Shown one piece after another: positions 15,733-25,866 of a DNA stretch of 64,000 nucleotides (position 1 is the first letter of the stretch; each line of letters begins with the position of its first letter). The notes under the pieces are model-generated. The model ran no database searches. It saw only the letters and a list, made by a program, of their open reading frames with translations, and was not told the origin of the DNA. Origin of the DNA: Aurantiacibacter rhizosphaerae (GTDB lineage Bacteria > Pseudomonadota > Alphaproteobacteria > Sphingomonadales > Sphingomonadaceae); assembly GCF_009807005.1 (NCBI RefSeq), contig NZ_WUBR01000003.1:1-64000 (forward strand), written 5' to 3'. A program made the translations under genes and the position numbers.

Positions 15733-17286
15733 GTGACCGCTGCTGCAAAAATAGAGGTTGGCGAATGGCGGCGGGTCAACAAGCTCACCCTTGTCGTCAA
15801 CACGCTGCTTACCGCCGGGCGCGCGCTGATACCCATCGGTTTCGCGCTCTATTCCATCAGCGACGATGGCGGTGCCACCGGCATTGCGGCGCTGCTGTTC
15901 GGGTTGGGCGGTATCGCCCTGTTCGCCCTGATGATCGGCGGTGCGTGGCTATCCTGGTATCGCATGCGCTATCGCATCGGTGAAAACGATGTGCGGCTGG
16001 AGCAGGGGATCATCAGCCGCTCGGCCCGGTCCGTCCCCTATGATCGCATTCAGGACGTCAGCCTGGAGCAGAAACTGATCCCGCGCATCCTTGGGCTGGT
16101 GGAGGTGAAGTTCGAGACGGGCGCAGGCGGCAAGGACGAGCTGACGCTGTCCTACGTGTCGGAGGCCGAGGGGGAGCGGCTGCGCGATACCGTTCGCGAA
16201 ATGGCGGAAGGGGAGGGCGCTAGCCCGATTGATGCAGCACATCGGCCCCTATCCGCATCCGCCCCCGCTGCGCAGCAGCAGGGTGAAACGCTGTTCGCCA
16301 TGGGGCCGAAGCGGTTATTCATCTTCGGCCTGTTCAATTTCTCGCTGGTGGTGTTTGCCGTGCTGCTGGGCGCGATGCAGCAGCTGGAATTCCTGCTGCC
16401 GTTCGATTTGTGGGATTACTTGAGCGACTGGCTGCGCGATGGCCGCATTGTGGAGGCGGGTAAGGCCGTCTCCGGCTATGGACTGGCGGCGAAGATTATC
16501 GCGGCGATCTATGCTCTTGGCGTGGTGATCGTGGTGGGCATGGCCAGCGGAATGGTGCGCACCTTCGTGCGGGATTGGGAATTCCGGCTGGACCGCACGC
16601 CAAAGGGCTTTCGCCGCCGCCGTGGTCTGTTGACGAAAACGGACGTCGTCATGCCGGTTCAGCGGGTGCAGGCGCTGGTGGTGAAAACGGGCGTCATCCG
16701 CCGCCGCTTCGGCTGGCACGGGCTTTCCGTCATCAGCCTGGCGCAGGATAACGGCAGCTCCAATCACGATATCGCGCCCTTTGCCACCATGGCAGAGATC
16801 GCCCCCATCGCCCGCGAGGCCGGCTTCACCCTGCCGGATGACAGCGCGCTCTGGCGACGCGCCAGCAGCGACTATTACTTCGATCGCGCCATCCTGCGCG
16901 CGTTTTTCCCAGCAACGGCGGCGCTGCTGGCGTTTGTGACGGGATTTGTGCCCGTGGGGCTGGCGCTGGCGGCTGTGACTATGTTTATCGCGGCGGGCGA
17001 ATATTTCCTTTGGCGTTTCGTGCGCCATGCCCTCGATCCAGAGCAGGTGATTTCGCGTAGGGGATGGCTGGCACCCAGCCTGCGCATCGCCAACCGGGTG
17101 AAGCTGCATTCGGTGGAAATCACCCAAGGCCCGCTGGCCCGCTGGCGCGGCTATTGCACGCTGCGATTCGGCCTGGCGGGCGGGCGGCTGGCATTTCCCG
17201 GCCTTGGTCTGGAAGATGCGCGGGAAATGCGCAGCGCGGCGCTCAACTCGATTGCCGCTGTCGATTTCGCCAAATTGCCGAAATAG
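15733..17286 (+). CDS. Bacterial-PH domain membrane protein (YdbT-like)
   Basis: A 517-aa protein with about six hydrophobic segments arranged as pairs, and three bPH2-type modules: one after the first pair (RYRIGENDVRLEQGIISR...VPYDRIQDVSLEQ, about 78-140), one in the middle (RLDRTPKGFRRRRGLLTKTDVVMPVQRVQALVV, about 285-350), and one at the C-terminus (RHALDPEQVISRRGWLAP). Start GTG at 15733. It forms a two-gene unit with the smaller PH protein upstream, as ydbS-ydbT do in many bacteria. Function is unknown; a membrane-protein or lipid-related role is only inferred. Confidence 0.82.
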   Translation: MTAAAKIEVGEWRRVNKLTLVVNTLLTAGRALIPIGFALYSISDDGGATGIAALLFGLGGIALFALMIGGAWLSWYRMRYRIGENDVRLEQGIISRSARSVPYDRIQDVSLEQKLIPRILGLVEVKFETGAGGKDELTLSYVSEAEGERLRDTVREMAEGEGASPIDAAHRPLSASAPAAQQQGETLFAMGPKRLFIFGLFNFSLVVFAVLLGAMQQLEFLLPFDLWDYLSDWLRDGRIVEAGKAVSGYGLAAKIIAAIYALGVVIVVGMASGMVRTFVRDWEFRLDRTPKGFRRRRGLLTKTDVVMPVQRVQALVVKTGVIRRRFGWHGLSVISLAQDNGSSNHDIAPFATMAEIAPIAREAGFTLPDDSALWRRASSDYYFDRAILRAFFPATAALLAFVTGFVPVGLALAAVTMFIAAGEYFLWRFVRHALDPEQVISRRGWLAPSLRIANRVKLHSVEITQGPLARWRGYCTLRFGLAGGRLAFPGLGLEDAREMRSAALNSIAAVDFAKLPK

Positions 17287-17310
17287 TCCGGCGTCGTGTC
17301 AGCGCGCAGC

Positions 17311-17607
17311 CTAGCTTGGGGTATCGGCCAGCACGTCTGACCATTCCTCGTGCTGTCGGAATTGCGCCGCGACATAGGGGCACTGCGGCACGATGGTGAA
17401 ACCCTTATCGCGCGCATCCTTCACCATGAATTCCACCAGGTCGAAGGCGATGCCCTTTCCGCGTGCTGCGGGCGGGGTGAAGGTGTGGTCTGCGATTCGC
17501 GCTTCGCCGCGTGCCTGCCATGTCAGCTCTGCAGGCTGGTCTGCCCCCTCCACCTCCACGCGGTAGGCGCCATGGGTGGTTTCGTCGGTTACTTTTATGT
17601 CTGACAT
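17311..17607 (-). CDS. Small GNAT-family N-acetyltransferase (YjdJ type)
   Basis: A 98-aa single-domain member of the short GCN5-related acetyltransferases. The acetyl-CoA loop is PAARGKGIAFDLVEFMVKDARDKG (about 48-71), and FTIVPQCPYVAAQFRQH is the characteristic C-terminal end of this subfamily. The ATG is preceded by a strong AAGGAG site. The substrate is unknown. It converges with the PH-protein gene and diverges from the threonine aldolase gene 50 nt away, so the two divergent genes share a short promoter region. Confidence 0.85.
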   Translation of the reverse strand: MSDIKVTDETTHGAYRVEVEGADQPAELTWQARGEARIADHTFTPPAARGKGIAFDLVEFMVKDARDKGFTIVPQCPYVAAQFRQHEEWSDVLADTPS

Positions 17608-17657
17608 GAGTGTCTCCTTCTTGCGCTGAACGATCCCCAAGGCCATGGCGTTCCGCG

Positions 17658-18653
17658 ATGCAATTCCTGTCCGACAATGCCGCACCCGTACATCCCCGCT
17701 TGTGGGATGCGATGCGTGCTGCCGACAGCGCCGATACGCCGTATGATACCGACGCGCTGAGCCGGGAGCTGGATGCGCGCTTTACCGCGATGTTCGGGCG
17801 CGAATGCGCAGCGTTATGGGTGGCGACGGGCACGGCGGCGAACTGCCTGGCGCTGGCGACGATGGTCGATCCGCATGGCGGCGTGGTGTGCCACGAAGAA
17901 GCGCATGTCGAGATGGACGAATGCGGCGCGCCCGGTTTTTACCTGCACGGCGCAAAGCTGCTGCTGGCCAGTGGCGAGGGCGCGAAGCTGACGCCGGAGA
18001 CGATTGGCGATGTCCTGTCCGGCATCACGCGCGGCGTGCACCAGGTTCCGGCGCAGGCGATCTCGATCACGCAGGCGAGCGAATACGGGCTTTGCTATCG
18101 GCCTGAAGAACTGGCCGCCATCGGTGCGCTGGCACGCGAGCATGGCCTTGGCCTGCACATAGATGGTGCGCGGTTCGGCAATGCTGCGGCGCACCTCGGC
18201 GTGTCACCGGCAGAGGCGGCTGGCCCTGCGGATGCCCTCAGCTTCGGGTTCGTGAAGAACGGTGGGATGGGCGCAGAGGCGGTGATCCTGTTCGACACTG
18301 AAAAGGCAGAGATGCTCCGCTTCCGCCGCAAGCGCGCCGGTCATCTGCAAAGCAAGGGCAGGTTTCTCGCGGCGCAGATCCACGCCATGCTGGATGACGA
18401 CTTGTGGCTGGAAAATGCGCGTGCCGCCAATGCGGCAGCCGCGATCATCGCCGATGCAGCGGGTGACCGGCTTATCCATCCCGCCCAGATCAACGAACTG
18501 TTCGTGGCGATGAACGCCGATGAGCGCGCGGCACTGCGCGCGCAGGGTTTCTCCTTTTACGACTGGGATGACTCCAGCATCCGCCTCGTCACCAGCTGGG
18601 CGACCGATCACGATCATGCGGATGCGCTGAGCAAGGCCATCGCGTCTTTATGA
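17658..18653 (+). CDS. Low-specificity L-threonine aldolase-type PLP enzyme
   Basis: A 331-aa fold-type I PLP enzyme of the threonine aldolase/beta-eliminating lyase family, which splits L-threonine or allo-threonine to glycine and acetaldehyde. N-terminal FLSDNAAPVHPRLWDAM, the GTAAN phosphate-binding region (58-62), HIDGARFGNA (Asp169) and the PLP lysine Lys200 in FGFVKNGGMGAEAV are present. A 16-codon upstream extension has no ribosome-binding support. It overlaps the EamA transporter by 4 nt (ATGA), so the two are co-translated. Confidence 0.88.
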   Translation: MQFLSDNAAPVHPRLWDAMRAADSADTPYDTDALSRELDARFTAMFGRECAALWVATGTAANCLALATMVDPHGGVVCHEEAHVEMDECGAPGFYLHGAKLLLASGEGAKLTPETIGDVLSGITRGVHQVPAQAISITQASEYGLCYRPEELAAIGALAREHGLGLHIDGARFGNAAAHLGVSPAEAAGPADALSFGFVKNGGMGAEAVILFDTEKAEMLRFRRKRAGHLQSKGRFLAAQIHAMLDDDLWLENARAANAAAAIIADAAGDRLIHPAQINELFVAMNADERAALRAQGFSFYDWDDSSIRLVTSWATDHDHADALSKAIASL

Positions 18654-19603
18654 GCCTGCCGCATCCCGATCACACGTTGCTGCGGCTGCGGGTGATTGTG
18701 CCCTTTTTGCTGACCGGACTGATCTGGGGCAGCACGTGGTGGGTGATCACGGACCAGATCGACGGTGTGCCGCCAAGCTGGTCTGTCGCCATCCGCTTCA
18801 TGGTGGCGACGCCAGCCATCTTCATCGTCGCGCGGCTGATGGGCAAATCGCTGGCCATCGGCAAGGCCGGGCACTGGCTGGCGCTGGCGGTGGGCATCGC
18901 GCAGTTCTGCGGCAATTTCAATTTCGTCTATCGCGCCGAACTGCATCTGACATCGGGCATCGTGGCGGTGATGTTCACCCTGCTGATCGTCTCCAACGCC
19001 GTGCTCGGCTGGCTGCTTCTGGGGCAGAGGATCACGCGCAATTTCGTGATCGGCACGTTCATCGCGATGGCGGGCATCAGCCTGCTGCTGTGGCATGAGG
19101 CGGGGCTGAACCCGCTGGGCGGATCGATCCCGCTGGGCATTTTCTGGGCCGCATTGGGCATTCTGGCGGCCAGCATCGCCAATGTGGTGCAGGCGAACGA
19201 GACGGGCCGCGCCCTGCCGATGGTCAGCCTGCTGGCATGGGCCATGCTGTATGGCACCATCGCCGATCTGGCGCTGGCATGGTTCACCGCCGGGCCGCCC
19301 ACATTGCCGGATCGCACCACGTTCTGGCTGGGCATCGGCTGGCTGGCGCTGGCGGGCAGCGTGGTCACCTTCCCGCTGCATTACACGCTTGTGCGAGAGA
19401 TCGGCGCGGGCCGGGCGGCCTATAACGGCATTGTTACGGTTATCGTGGCCATGCTGCTGACCACCATGTTCGAGGATTATCGCTGGAACGCGCTGACGGT
19501 TTCGGGCGCGCTGCTGGCGGTGGTCGGCCTGGTGATTGCCCTGCGCGCACGGCAGGCAAAGGCGCAGCCGGTGCCGACCAAGCCTATGGCTTCAGAGAGC
19601 TGA
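18650..19603 (+). CDS. EamA/DMT-family metabolite exporter
   Basis: A 317-aa protein of the drug/metabolite transporter superfamily with about ten transmembrane helices in two EamA repeats (first repeat with LTGLIWGSTWW near residue 21, second starting near 155). Such proteins export amino acids or related metabolites; substrate unknown. Its coupling to the threonine aldolase gene by an ATGA overlap hints at amino-acid export, but this is inference. The last 20 nt overlap the 3' end of the convergent epimerase-like gene. Confidence 0.87.
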   Translation: MSLPHPDHTLLRLRVIVPFLLTGLIWGSTWWVITDQIDGVPPSWSVAIRFMVATPAIFIVARLMGKSLAIGKAGHWLALAVGIAQFCGNFNFVYRAELHLTSGIVAVMFTLLIVSNAVLGWLLLGQRITRNFVIGTFIAMAGISLLLWHEAGLNPLGGSIPLGIFWAALGILAASIANVVQANETGRALPMVSLLAWAMLYGTIADLALAWFTAGPPTLPDRTTFWLGIGWLALAGSVVTFPLHYTLVREIGAGRAAYNGIVTVIVAMLLTTMFEDYRWNALTVSGALLAVVGLVIALRARQAKAQPVPTKPMASES

Positions 19604-20369
19604 GCCCCTCGCGATACGTCGGGTAGGCAGGCTGCCAGCCCAGCACCCGCTTCGCCTTGCCATTCGCCACCCGCCGGTTCTCGGCATAGAAGCCGCGCGC
19701 CATGGGGGAAAGGCCCGCCTCCTCAATGCTCTGCAATGGAGGAGGCGAAACGCCCAGCAGGCGGCAGGCTTCCTCGATTACGCTGTTCTGGCTGGTGGGC
19801 AGGTCATCGGACAGATTGTAGGCCCCCGGCGGCGCATCGCTGGCGAGCGCGGCCATCACACCGCTGGCGATGTCATCCACGTGAACGCGGCTGAATACCT
19901 GCCCCGGCAGATCAATGCGGTGGGCCTTGCCGCTCTCCACCCGGTCGAACGCGCTGCGACCGGGGCCATAAATGCCCGGCAGGCGGAACACACGTGCGCC
20001 CAGATCCAGCCACAGCGCGTCCGCCTCACTGCGGGCCGACCGCCTGCCCGTTCCGGTGGAGGACGCTTCATCGACCCACGCGCCCTCAGCATCGCCATAC
20101 ACTCCGGTGGAGGACAAATAGCCGTACCACGCCGTTGGGAAGTCCCGCCCATAGGTGTCCAGCACCGGATCGAGGCCGCTCTCCCTGTCGGGCGGAACGG
20201 AGGAGAGAACGTGGCTCGCCTGCTCCAGCGCGGCCTGCACCGAATCGCGATTTGCAAAATCCACTTCGCCGTCAGAACCCGTGGCTGAAACCTGCCAGCC
20301 TGCCGCGTCGGCAAGCTTCGCAATGCGTTTTGCGGTATATCCAAGACCAAATATGAACAGATGCGCCAT
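19584..20369 (-). CDS. NAD(P)-dependent epimerase/dehydratase-like protein (YeeZ type)
   Basis: A 261-aa extended SDR-like protein. It begins with the Rossmann motif IFGLGYTAKRIAKL (6-19) in place of GxxGxxG, contains YGYLSSTGVYGD with the catalytic-type Tyr, RLPGIYGPGRSAFDR and an HVDDIASGV segment, as in the YeeZ group of uncharacterised reductase/epimerases. A start ten codons upstream is possible. The 3' end overlaps the convergent transporter gene by 20 nt, leaving no room for a terminator, and the 5' end diverges from pepN. Confidence 0.85.
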   Translation of the reverse strand: MAHLFIFGLGYTAKRIAKLADAAGWQVSATGSDGEVDFANRDSVQAALEQASHVLSSVPPDRESGLDPVLDTYGRDFPTAWYGYLSSTGVYGDAEGAWVDEASSTGTGRRSARSEADALWLDLGARVFRLPGIYGPGRSAFDRVESGKAHRIDLPGQVFSRVHVDDIASGVMAALASDAPPGAYNLSDDLPTSQNSVIEEACRLLGVSPPPLQSIEEAGLSPMARGFYAENRRVANGKAKRVLGWQPAYPTYREGLSSLKP

Positions 20370-20422
20370 ATCGTGCGTTCTATACACTCGACGCGCCAAC
20401 CCAAGGATTTTAGGCCAGCATC

Positions 20423-23077
20423 ATGGATATCGCCCGCACACCCTCCACCCCCGATGGAAACCCCGAACTCGCCGATGCCGCGCGCACTCCGCAAGAGCCG
20501 CCCACGATCCGGCGAGAGGATTACCAGCCGTTCCCCTGGACCGTGCCCGAAGTATCGCTGGATTTCGACCTTGGGCTGGAAGCGACGCGCATCGTCTCCA
20601 CGCTCAAAGTTGCGCGCAACCCCGCCGCCGAAGCATCCCCCACGATCCGCCTGAATGGCGATGGGCTGGAGGTTGTCTCTGTCGCCATCGATGGTGAGCC
20701 GAGCAATGGCTGGACGATGGATGGCGACGATCTGCTCCTCACCCTGCCGGGCGAGGCGCATGAAATCAGGATCGTGACCGAGATCGACCCATCGGCAAAC
20801 ACGCAGCTGATGGGCCTCTATGCCTCTGACGGCATGCTGTGTACCCAGTGCGAGGCGCAGGGCTTTCGCCGCATCACCTTCTTCCCCGATCGCCCCGATG
20901 TGCTGTCCACCTACCGCGTGAAAATGCACGGTGATGCAGAGACATTCCCCGTATTGCTGTGCAACGGCAATCTGGAATCCACCGGCAAGGATGAGGATGG
21001 CACCCATTGGGCCGAATGGCATGATCCCTGGCCCAAGCCGAGCTACCTGTTCGCGCTGGTGGCCGGGCAACTGGTTGCCAATACCGACAGCTTCACCACC
21101 ATGAACGGCCGCGAAGTCACGCTGAACATCTACGTGCGCGACGGCGATCTCGACCGCACCGGCCACGCGATGGAATCGCTGAAGAAGTCGATGCGCTGGG
21201 ACGAGGAAACCTTTGGCCGCGAATATGACCTGGACCTGTTCAACATCGTGGCCGTTTCTGATTTCAACATGGGCGCGATGGAGAACAAGGGCCTCAACGT
21301 CTTCAACACCAAATATGTGCTGGCGGACGAGGATACCGCCACCGATGGCGATTTTGACGGTGTAGAAGGCGTGATCGCGCATGAATATTTCCACAACTGG
21401 TCCGGCAATCGCATCACCTGCCGTGACTGGTTCCAGCTTTCGCTGAAGGAAGGCTTCACCGTCTTGCGCGATCAGCTGTTCAGCCAGGACATGGGAAGCG
21501 CGCCGGTGAAGCGCATAGAGGATGTGCGTGTCCTTCGCGGGGCGCAGTTCCCCGAGGATTCCGGCCCGCTGGCGCATCCCATCCGGCCTGACAGCTATCG
21601 CGAGATCAGCAATTTCTACACCGCCACAGTCTACAACAAGGGCGCCGAAGTCATCCGCATGATGCGGACCATGTGCGGGGAAGAACGCTTCCGCAAGGGA
21701 ACCGATCTCTATTTCGATCGCCACGATGGGGAGGCGGCAACCTGCGAGGATTTCGTCCGCGCGATAGAGGAAGGTGCCGGGCTGGATCTGGAACAGTTCC
21801 GCCGCTGGTATTCGCAGGCCGGCACGCCGAAGATCACGGTCAGGCTGGAGCATGCTGGCAATACGGCCACGCTGCATCTCTCGCAGGATGTGCCGGCAAC
21901 GCCCGGTCAGCCGGAAAAGCAGCCCATGCCAATCCCGCTTAAACTGGCGCTGTTCGATCGCGAATCGAAATCGCATCGCGGCGAGGAGTTGATCGTTCTC
22001 GATTCGCAGGAGGCCAGTTTTACCTTCGAAGGCTTCGCGCAGCCTCCCGTCCTCTCCATCAATCGCGGCTTCTCCGCGCCGGTGGTGATAGAGCGGGACA
22101 TTGCGCAGGACGATCTGGTTTTCCTGGCCGCGCATGACGATGATCCCTTCGCCCGTTACGAGGCGCTGCAGGACCTGATCGTCTCCCATCTCAAGCAGTC
22201 GGTGAATGGCGATCTTGCCGATGCGGAGCGTGATTCTGCGCGTACCGCGATTGCCGCAGCGATCAGGGCCGTGTTGCAGGATGATGCGCTGGACGATCTG
22301 ATGCGCGGGGAACTGCTGGTTCTGCCAAGTGAAACCTATCTGGCAGAGACCATGGCCGTGGCCGATCCGGGTCGCATCCATGAAGAGCGCCAGGCTCTGC
22401 GCGCAGCCATCGGTGCCACGCTGAAGGACGATTTCTCCGCCCTGCATAAACGTGCCAGCGCCGTACCCTACAGCTTGCAGCCGGAGGCGCGCGGTGCCCG
22501 CAAGGTGAAGACGCAGGCGCTGATGTTTCTTGCCGCAGGCGATCCAGAGCTGGGCCGTGCAATGGCATGGGCGCAATATGAGGCTGCCGATAACATGACG
22601 GACCGGCAGGGCGCGCTGATGGTGCTGACCGGTGTGGACGGCATAGAGCGCACCAATGCGCTGCTGGATTTCTACAACCGGTACAAGGGCAATGCGCTGG
22701 TGGTGGACAAGTGGTTTGCCCTGCAGGCAGGATCCATGCATCCCAATACGATTGAACATGTGAAGGCGCTGGCAGAGCATCCGGATTTCACCATGAAGAA
22801 CCCCAATCGCGTCCGCTCGCTCTTCATGGCGTTTGCCTATAACCCGCACGCCTTCCACGCCGCAGATGGGGAAGGGTACAGGCTGGTGGCCGATGTGATC
22901 CTGGCGCTGGACCCGATCAATCCGCAAACCGCCGCCCGATTCGTGCCGCAGCTTGGCAAATGGCGAAGGATGGAGCCGAAAAGGTCCGCGATGATGAAGG
23001 AGCAGCTTGAACGCATCGCCTCTGCGCCTGCATTGTCTCGCGATACATATGAGCAGGTGAGCCGGAGCCTTGGCTAA
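20423..23077 (+). CDS. pepN: Aminopeptidase N, peptidase family M1
   Basis: PepN (884 aa) is a cytosolic zinc aminopeptidase of broad specificity. The exopeptidase motif GAMEN is at 284-288, the zinc site HEYFH at 320-324 with the third ligand Glu343 (SLKEG). The proteobacterial PepN layout with a C-terminal helical domain starting near 540 is preserved. The N-terminus has an extra Pro/Asp-rich stretch of about 30 residues before the PFPWTVPEVSLDFDL homology. It overlaps pgeF by 8 nt at the 3' end and diverges from the epimerase gene. Confidence 0.96.
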   Translation: MDIARTPSTPDGNPELADAARTPQEPPTIRREDYQPFPWTVPEVSLDFDLGLEATRIVSTLKVARNPAAEASPTIRLNGDGLEVVSVAIDGEPSNGWTMDGDDLLLTLPGEAHEIRIVTEIDPSANTQLMGLYASDGMLCTQCEAQGFRRITFFPDRPDVLSTYRVKMHGDAETFPVLLCNGNLESTGKDEDGTHWAEWHDPWPKPSYLFALVAGQLVANTDSFTTMNGREVTLNIYVRDGDLDRTGHAMESLKKSMRWDEETFGREYDLDLFNIVAVSDFNMGAMENKGLNVFNTKYVLADEDTATDGDFDGVEGVIAHEYFHNWSGNRITCRDWFQLSLKEGFTVLRDQLFSQDMGSAPVKRIEDVRVLRGAQFPEDSGPLAHPIRPDSYREISNFYTATVYNKGAEVIRMMRTMCGEERFRKGTDLYFDRHDGEAATCEDFVRAIEEGAGLDLEQFRRWYSQAGTPKITVRLEHAGNTATLHLSQDVPATPGQPEKQPMPIPLKLALFDRESKSHRGEELIVLDSQEASFTFEGFAQPPVLSINRGFSAPVVIERDIAQDDLVFLAAHDDDPFARYEALQDLIVSHLKQSVNGDLADAERDSARTAIAAAIRAVLQDDALDDLMRGELLVLPSETYLAETMAVADPGRIHEERQALRAAIGATLKDDFSALHKRASAVPYSLQPEARGARKVKTQALMFLAAGDPELGRAMAWAQYEAADNMTDRQGALMVLTGVDGIERTNALLDFYNRYKGNALVVDKWFALQAGSMHPNTIEHVKALAEHPDFTMKNPNRVRSLFMAFAYNPHAFHAADGEGYRLVADVILALDPINPQTAARFVPQLGKWRRMEPKRSAMMKEQLERIASAPALSRDTYEQVSRSLG

Positions 23078-23753
23078 CGCGGGCCGGGTCATAAAGGCGG
23101 AGAACCTGTCCGTCCCGCATGGCTTTCTGGATGCGGCGCAAAGCGATACCCGCGCTTATGATCTGGCCGTGGGCGATGCCAGCGTGGTGATGGTGAAGCA
23201 GGTGCATTCGCCCGATGCCATCGCTGTCACGGCTCCCTTTGCTGAAGGTGAACGGCCTGAGGCGGACGCCATGGCCACGGCAACGCCGGGCATCGCGCTT
23301 GGCATCGTCACCGCCGATTGCGCGCCGATCCTGCTGGCCGATGAAGCCGGCGGCGTGATTGGCGCGGCTCACGCGGGCTGGCGCGGTGCGCAGGGCGGCG
23401 TGGTGGAAGCGGTTATCGCGCAAATGGAAAAGCTGGGCGCGCGGCGGGAACGGATTGCCGCCGCCATCGGCCCGTGCATCGCGCAGGACAGCTATGAAGT
23501 GGGCGCAGACATGCGCGCCAATTTCGCCGCTGCCGATCACGAATTTTTCCAGGCCACCGGGCCGGGCAAGTGGCATTTCGACCTGGAAGCCCTTGTGGCG
23601 CAACGTCTTTCCTCCGCCGGAATCGAATCGGTTTGCCCTCTGGAAATGGACACTTACTCCGCCGCGCGGCGTTTTCATTCCTATCGCCGCGCCACCCATC
23701 GCGGGGAACCGACAGGGGGTCGGCAGGTTTCGCTGATACGCCTCCCGACCTAG
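23070..23753 (+). CDS. pgeF: Peptidoglycan editing factor / multicopper-oxidase-like purine nucleoside phosphorylase (PgeF, YfiH)
   Basis: A 227-aa DUF152 protein. VKQVHS (His46), VTADCAPILL (Cys84), AAHAGWRG (His101) and IGPCIAQDSYEVG are the conserved metal-site motifs. In E. coli the family acts in cleaning mis-made muropeptides; others show purine nucleoside phosphorylase or adenosine deaminase activity. The only plausible start near the homology is a TTG at 23070, preceded by GGAG, lying inside the last codons of pepN; this gives an 8-nt overlap. Confidence 0.88.
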   Translation: MANAGRVIKAENLSVPHGFLDAAQSDTRAYDLAVGDASVVMVKQVHSPDAIAVTAPFAEGERPEADAMATATPGIALGIVTADCAPILLADEAGGVIGAAHAGWRGAQGGVVEAVIAQMEKLGARRERIAAAIGPCIAQDSYEVGADMRANFAAADHEFFQATGPGKWHFDLEALVAQRLSSAGIESVCPLEMDTYSAARRFHSYRRATHRGEPTGGRQVSLIRLPT

Positions 23754-23804
23754 ATTGTGGGGGGCTTCCTTGCTGCGCTTGTCACATTAGAGCCAAAAGG
23801 CGGG

Positions 23805-23833
23805 TTGGCAGCGCGGGTTTGCTCGTCTATCAG
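23805..23833 (+). promoter_or_regulatory. Possible sigma-70 promoter of petABC
   Basis: TTGGCA (23805-23810) and TATCAG (23828-23833) are spaced by 17 nt in the 187-nt gap before petA. No other good pair is seen there. Weak evidence without transcript data. Confidence 0.3.
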
Positions 23834-23940
23834 CCGCGCCAAGCCGCCGCCCGGCAACGGTTCGTCGCGCGGTTTTTGAACGAATCTCATCGTCACCACG
23901 GGCCAGCATGGCATCTGGTGGCGGCAGGCAAGGCAAGGGT

Positions 23941-24525
23941 ATGGCATCCACCACTGGTATTGCTGACACGACTCCTGATGTAACCGAAGGTGTCGAAGGC
24001 GAAGACGGCGTTCGTCGTCGCGATTTTATCAATATCGCCGCGGTTTCCGCAGCGGGCGTGGGCGGTCTTGCCGTACTGCTGCCGCTGGTAAGCCAGATGG
24101 CGCCTTCGAAAGACGTGCTGGCCGAAAGCACGACGGAACTGGATATCTCCAGCCTGGACGTGGGCCAGTCGATCAAGGCCGTGTTCCGCAAGCAGCCGAT
24201 CTTCGTGCGCCGCTTGACCCCGGCAGAGATTGAGGCGGCCAATGCCGTCAACACCTCCTCCCTGCGTGATCCGCAGACGCTGGAAGAACGCACCAAGCCG
24301 GGCCATGAAAGCGTGCTGGTGGTGATGGGCGTTTGTACCCACCTTGGCTGTGTGCCGCTTGGCGCACAGGAAGGTGAGAACAAGGGCGAGTTCGGCGGAT
24401 ATTTCTGCCCCTGCCACGGTTCGCACTACGACACGGCAGCCCGTATCCGTAAGGGTCCGGCGCCTTCCAACCTTGTCGTTCCCGACTATGAATTCACGTC
24501 CGACACGACCCTCGTGATCGGCTGA
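23941..24525 (+). CDS. petA: Ubiquinol-cytochrome c reductase iron-sulfur (Rieske) subunit
   Basis: The 194-aa Rieske subunit of the cytochrome bc1 complex. A twin-arginine signal/anchor (RRRDFI, 25-30, then a hydrophobic helix to about 50) exports the folded protein by Tat. Cluster ligands are Cys132 and His134 in CTHLGC and Cys156 and His159 in CPCHGSHYD; Cys137 and Cys158 form the usual disulfide. An ATG 11 codons upstream is possible, but AAGG sites lie directly before the ATG chosen. First gene of petA-petB-petC. Confidence 0.96.
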   Translation: MASTTGIADTTPDVTEGVEGEDGVRRRDFINIAAVSAAGVGGLAVLLPLVSQMAPSKDVLAESTTELDISSLDVGQSIKAVFRKQPIFVRRLTPAEIEAANAVNTSSLRDPQTLEERTKPGHESVLVVMGVCTHLGCVPLGAQEGENKGEFGGYFCPCHGSHYDTAARIRKGPAPSNLVVPDYEFTSDTTLVIG

Positions 24526-24541
24526 GGCGAGAGAGAAGAAA

Positions 24542-25837
24542 ATGAGCTTCCCCTGGGCCAAGGAATACACCCCGCAAAACGGCGTGATGAAGTTTTTCGA
24601 CGAGAAGCTGCCGCTTCCTCGCTTCATCTACAACGCGGTGGGCGCCGGCTATCCGGTGCCGCGCAACCTCTCCTATTTCTGGAATTTCGGCGTTCTCGCC
24701 GGGTTCTTCCTGGTTTTGCAGATCGTCACCGGCGTCGTGCTGGCGATGCATTATGCCGCGAACACGCAGGTCGCCTTCGCCACGGTGGAGCACATTGCGC
24801 GTGATGTGAACTGGGGTTGGCTGATGCGTTATACGCACGCCAACGGCGCCAGCTTCTTCTTCGTCGTCATCTACATCCACATCTTCCGCGGCCTGTTTTA
24901 CGCATCGTACAAGCCGCCGCGCGAAATGATCTGGCTGATCGGCGTCGTTATCTTCCTGCTGATGATGGCCACCGCCTTCATGGGCTATGTGCTGCCGTGG
25001 GGCCAGATGAGCTTCTGGGGCGCGCAGGTTATCACCGGCCTGTTCGAGGCGATCCCGCTGGTCGGCCCGCCGCTGAAGACCTGGCTGCTGGGTGGTTTTG
25101 CGCCGGACAATGCCGCGCTGAACCGCTTCTTCAGCCTGCACTTCCTGCTGCCCTTCGTGATTGCAGGTGCCGTTATCCTGCACATCTGGGCGCTGCATAT
25201 TCCCGGCTCCAGCAACCCCACGGGCGTTGAAGTGAAGACCGAGAGCGACACTGTGCCGTTCCACCCTTACTACACCGCCAAGGATGGCTTCGGACTGGGC
25301 GTTGCGCTGATCGTGTTCATGACCTTCGTGTTCTTCCTGCCGAACACGCTGGGCCACCCCGATAACTATATCGAGGCGAACCCGCTCTCCACGCCTGCGC
25401 ACATCGTGCCGGAATGGTATTTCTATCCGTTCTACGCGATTCTGCGTGCCTTCACCTTCGACTTCATCCTGCCGGCAAAGCTGTGGGGCGTGCTGGCCAT
25501 GTTCAGCGCAATCCTGGTGTGGTTCTTCCTGCCCTGGCTGGACAAGGGTCCGGTCCGCAGCGGCCACTATCGCCCGCTGTTCCGCAAGTTCTTCTGGTTC
25601 GGCCTGATCCCGGTCATGGCAGTGCTGTTCTATTGCGGCGGCGCCCCGGCTGAAGAACCCTATGTGATGATCAGCCAGATCGCGACTGCATATTACTTCC
25701 TCCATTTCCTGGTGATCCTACCAATCATCTCCTCGATTGAACGGCCCGATCCGCTGCCGTTCTCTATCACCGAGGCGGTGCTGGGATCCGACAAGAAAGC
25801 CGTGCTGGGCGAAAACGCCGAGCCGGTGGCCACCTGA
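24542..25837 (+). CDS. petB: Cytochrome b of the bc1 complex
   Basis: A 431-aa cytochrome b with eight expected transmembrane helices. Landmarks include [34 protein letters not shown] and HIFRGLFY (heme-binding His residues), [14 protein letters not shown] at the Qo site, and [14 protein letters not shown] (PEWY motif). It carries the quinol-oxidising and quinone-reducing sites. It starts 16 nt after petA with a GAGAGAAGAA purine-rich site. Confidence 0.97.
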   Translation: MSFPWAKEYTPQNGVMKFFDEKLPLPRFIYNAVGAGYPVPRNLSYFWNFGVLAGFFLVLQIVTGVVLAMHYAANTQVAFATVEHIARDVNWGWLMRYTHANGASFFFVVIYIHIFRGLFYASYKPPREMIWLIGVVIFLLMMATAFMGYVLPWGQMSFWGAQVITGLFEAIPLVGPPLKTWLLGGFAPDNAALNRFFSLHFLLPFVIAGAVILHIWALHIPGSSNPTGVEVKTESDTVPFHPYYTAKDGFGLGVALIVFMTFVFFLPNTLGHPDNYIEANPLSTPAHIVPEWYFYPFYAILRAFTFDFILPAKLWGVLAMFSAILVWFFLPWLDKGPVRSGHYRPLFRKFFWFGLIPVMAVLFYCGGAPAEEPYVMISQIATAYYFLHFLVILPIISSIERPDPLPFSITEAVLGSDKKAVLGENAEPVAT

Positions 25838-25866
25838 CGAGCCGAGATTAAGGGAAAGACGAAAAA

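Noticed and set aside
19856-23092. A 1078-codon minus-strand frame
   Set aside because: It lies antisense to pepN, whose motifs and codon pattern are unambiguous; long antisense frames are expected at high GC.
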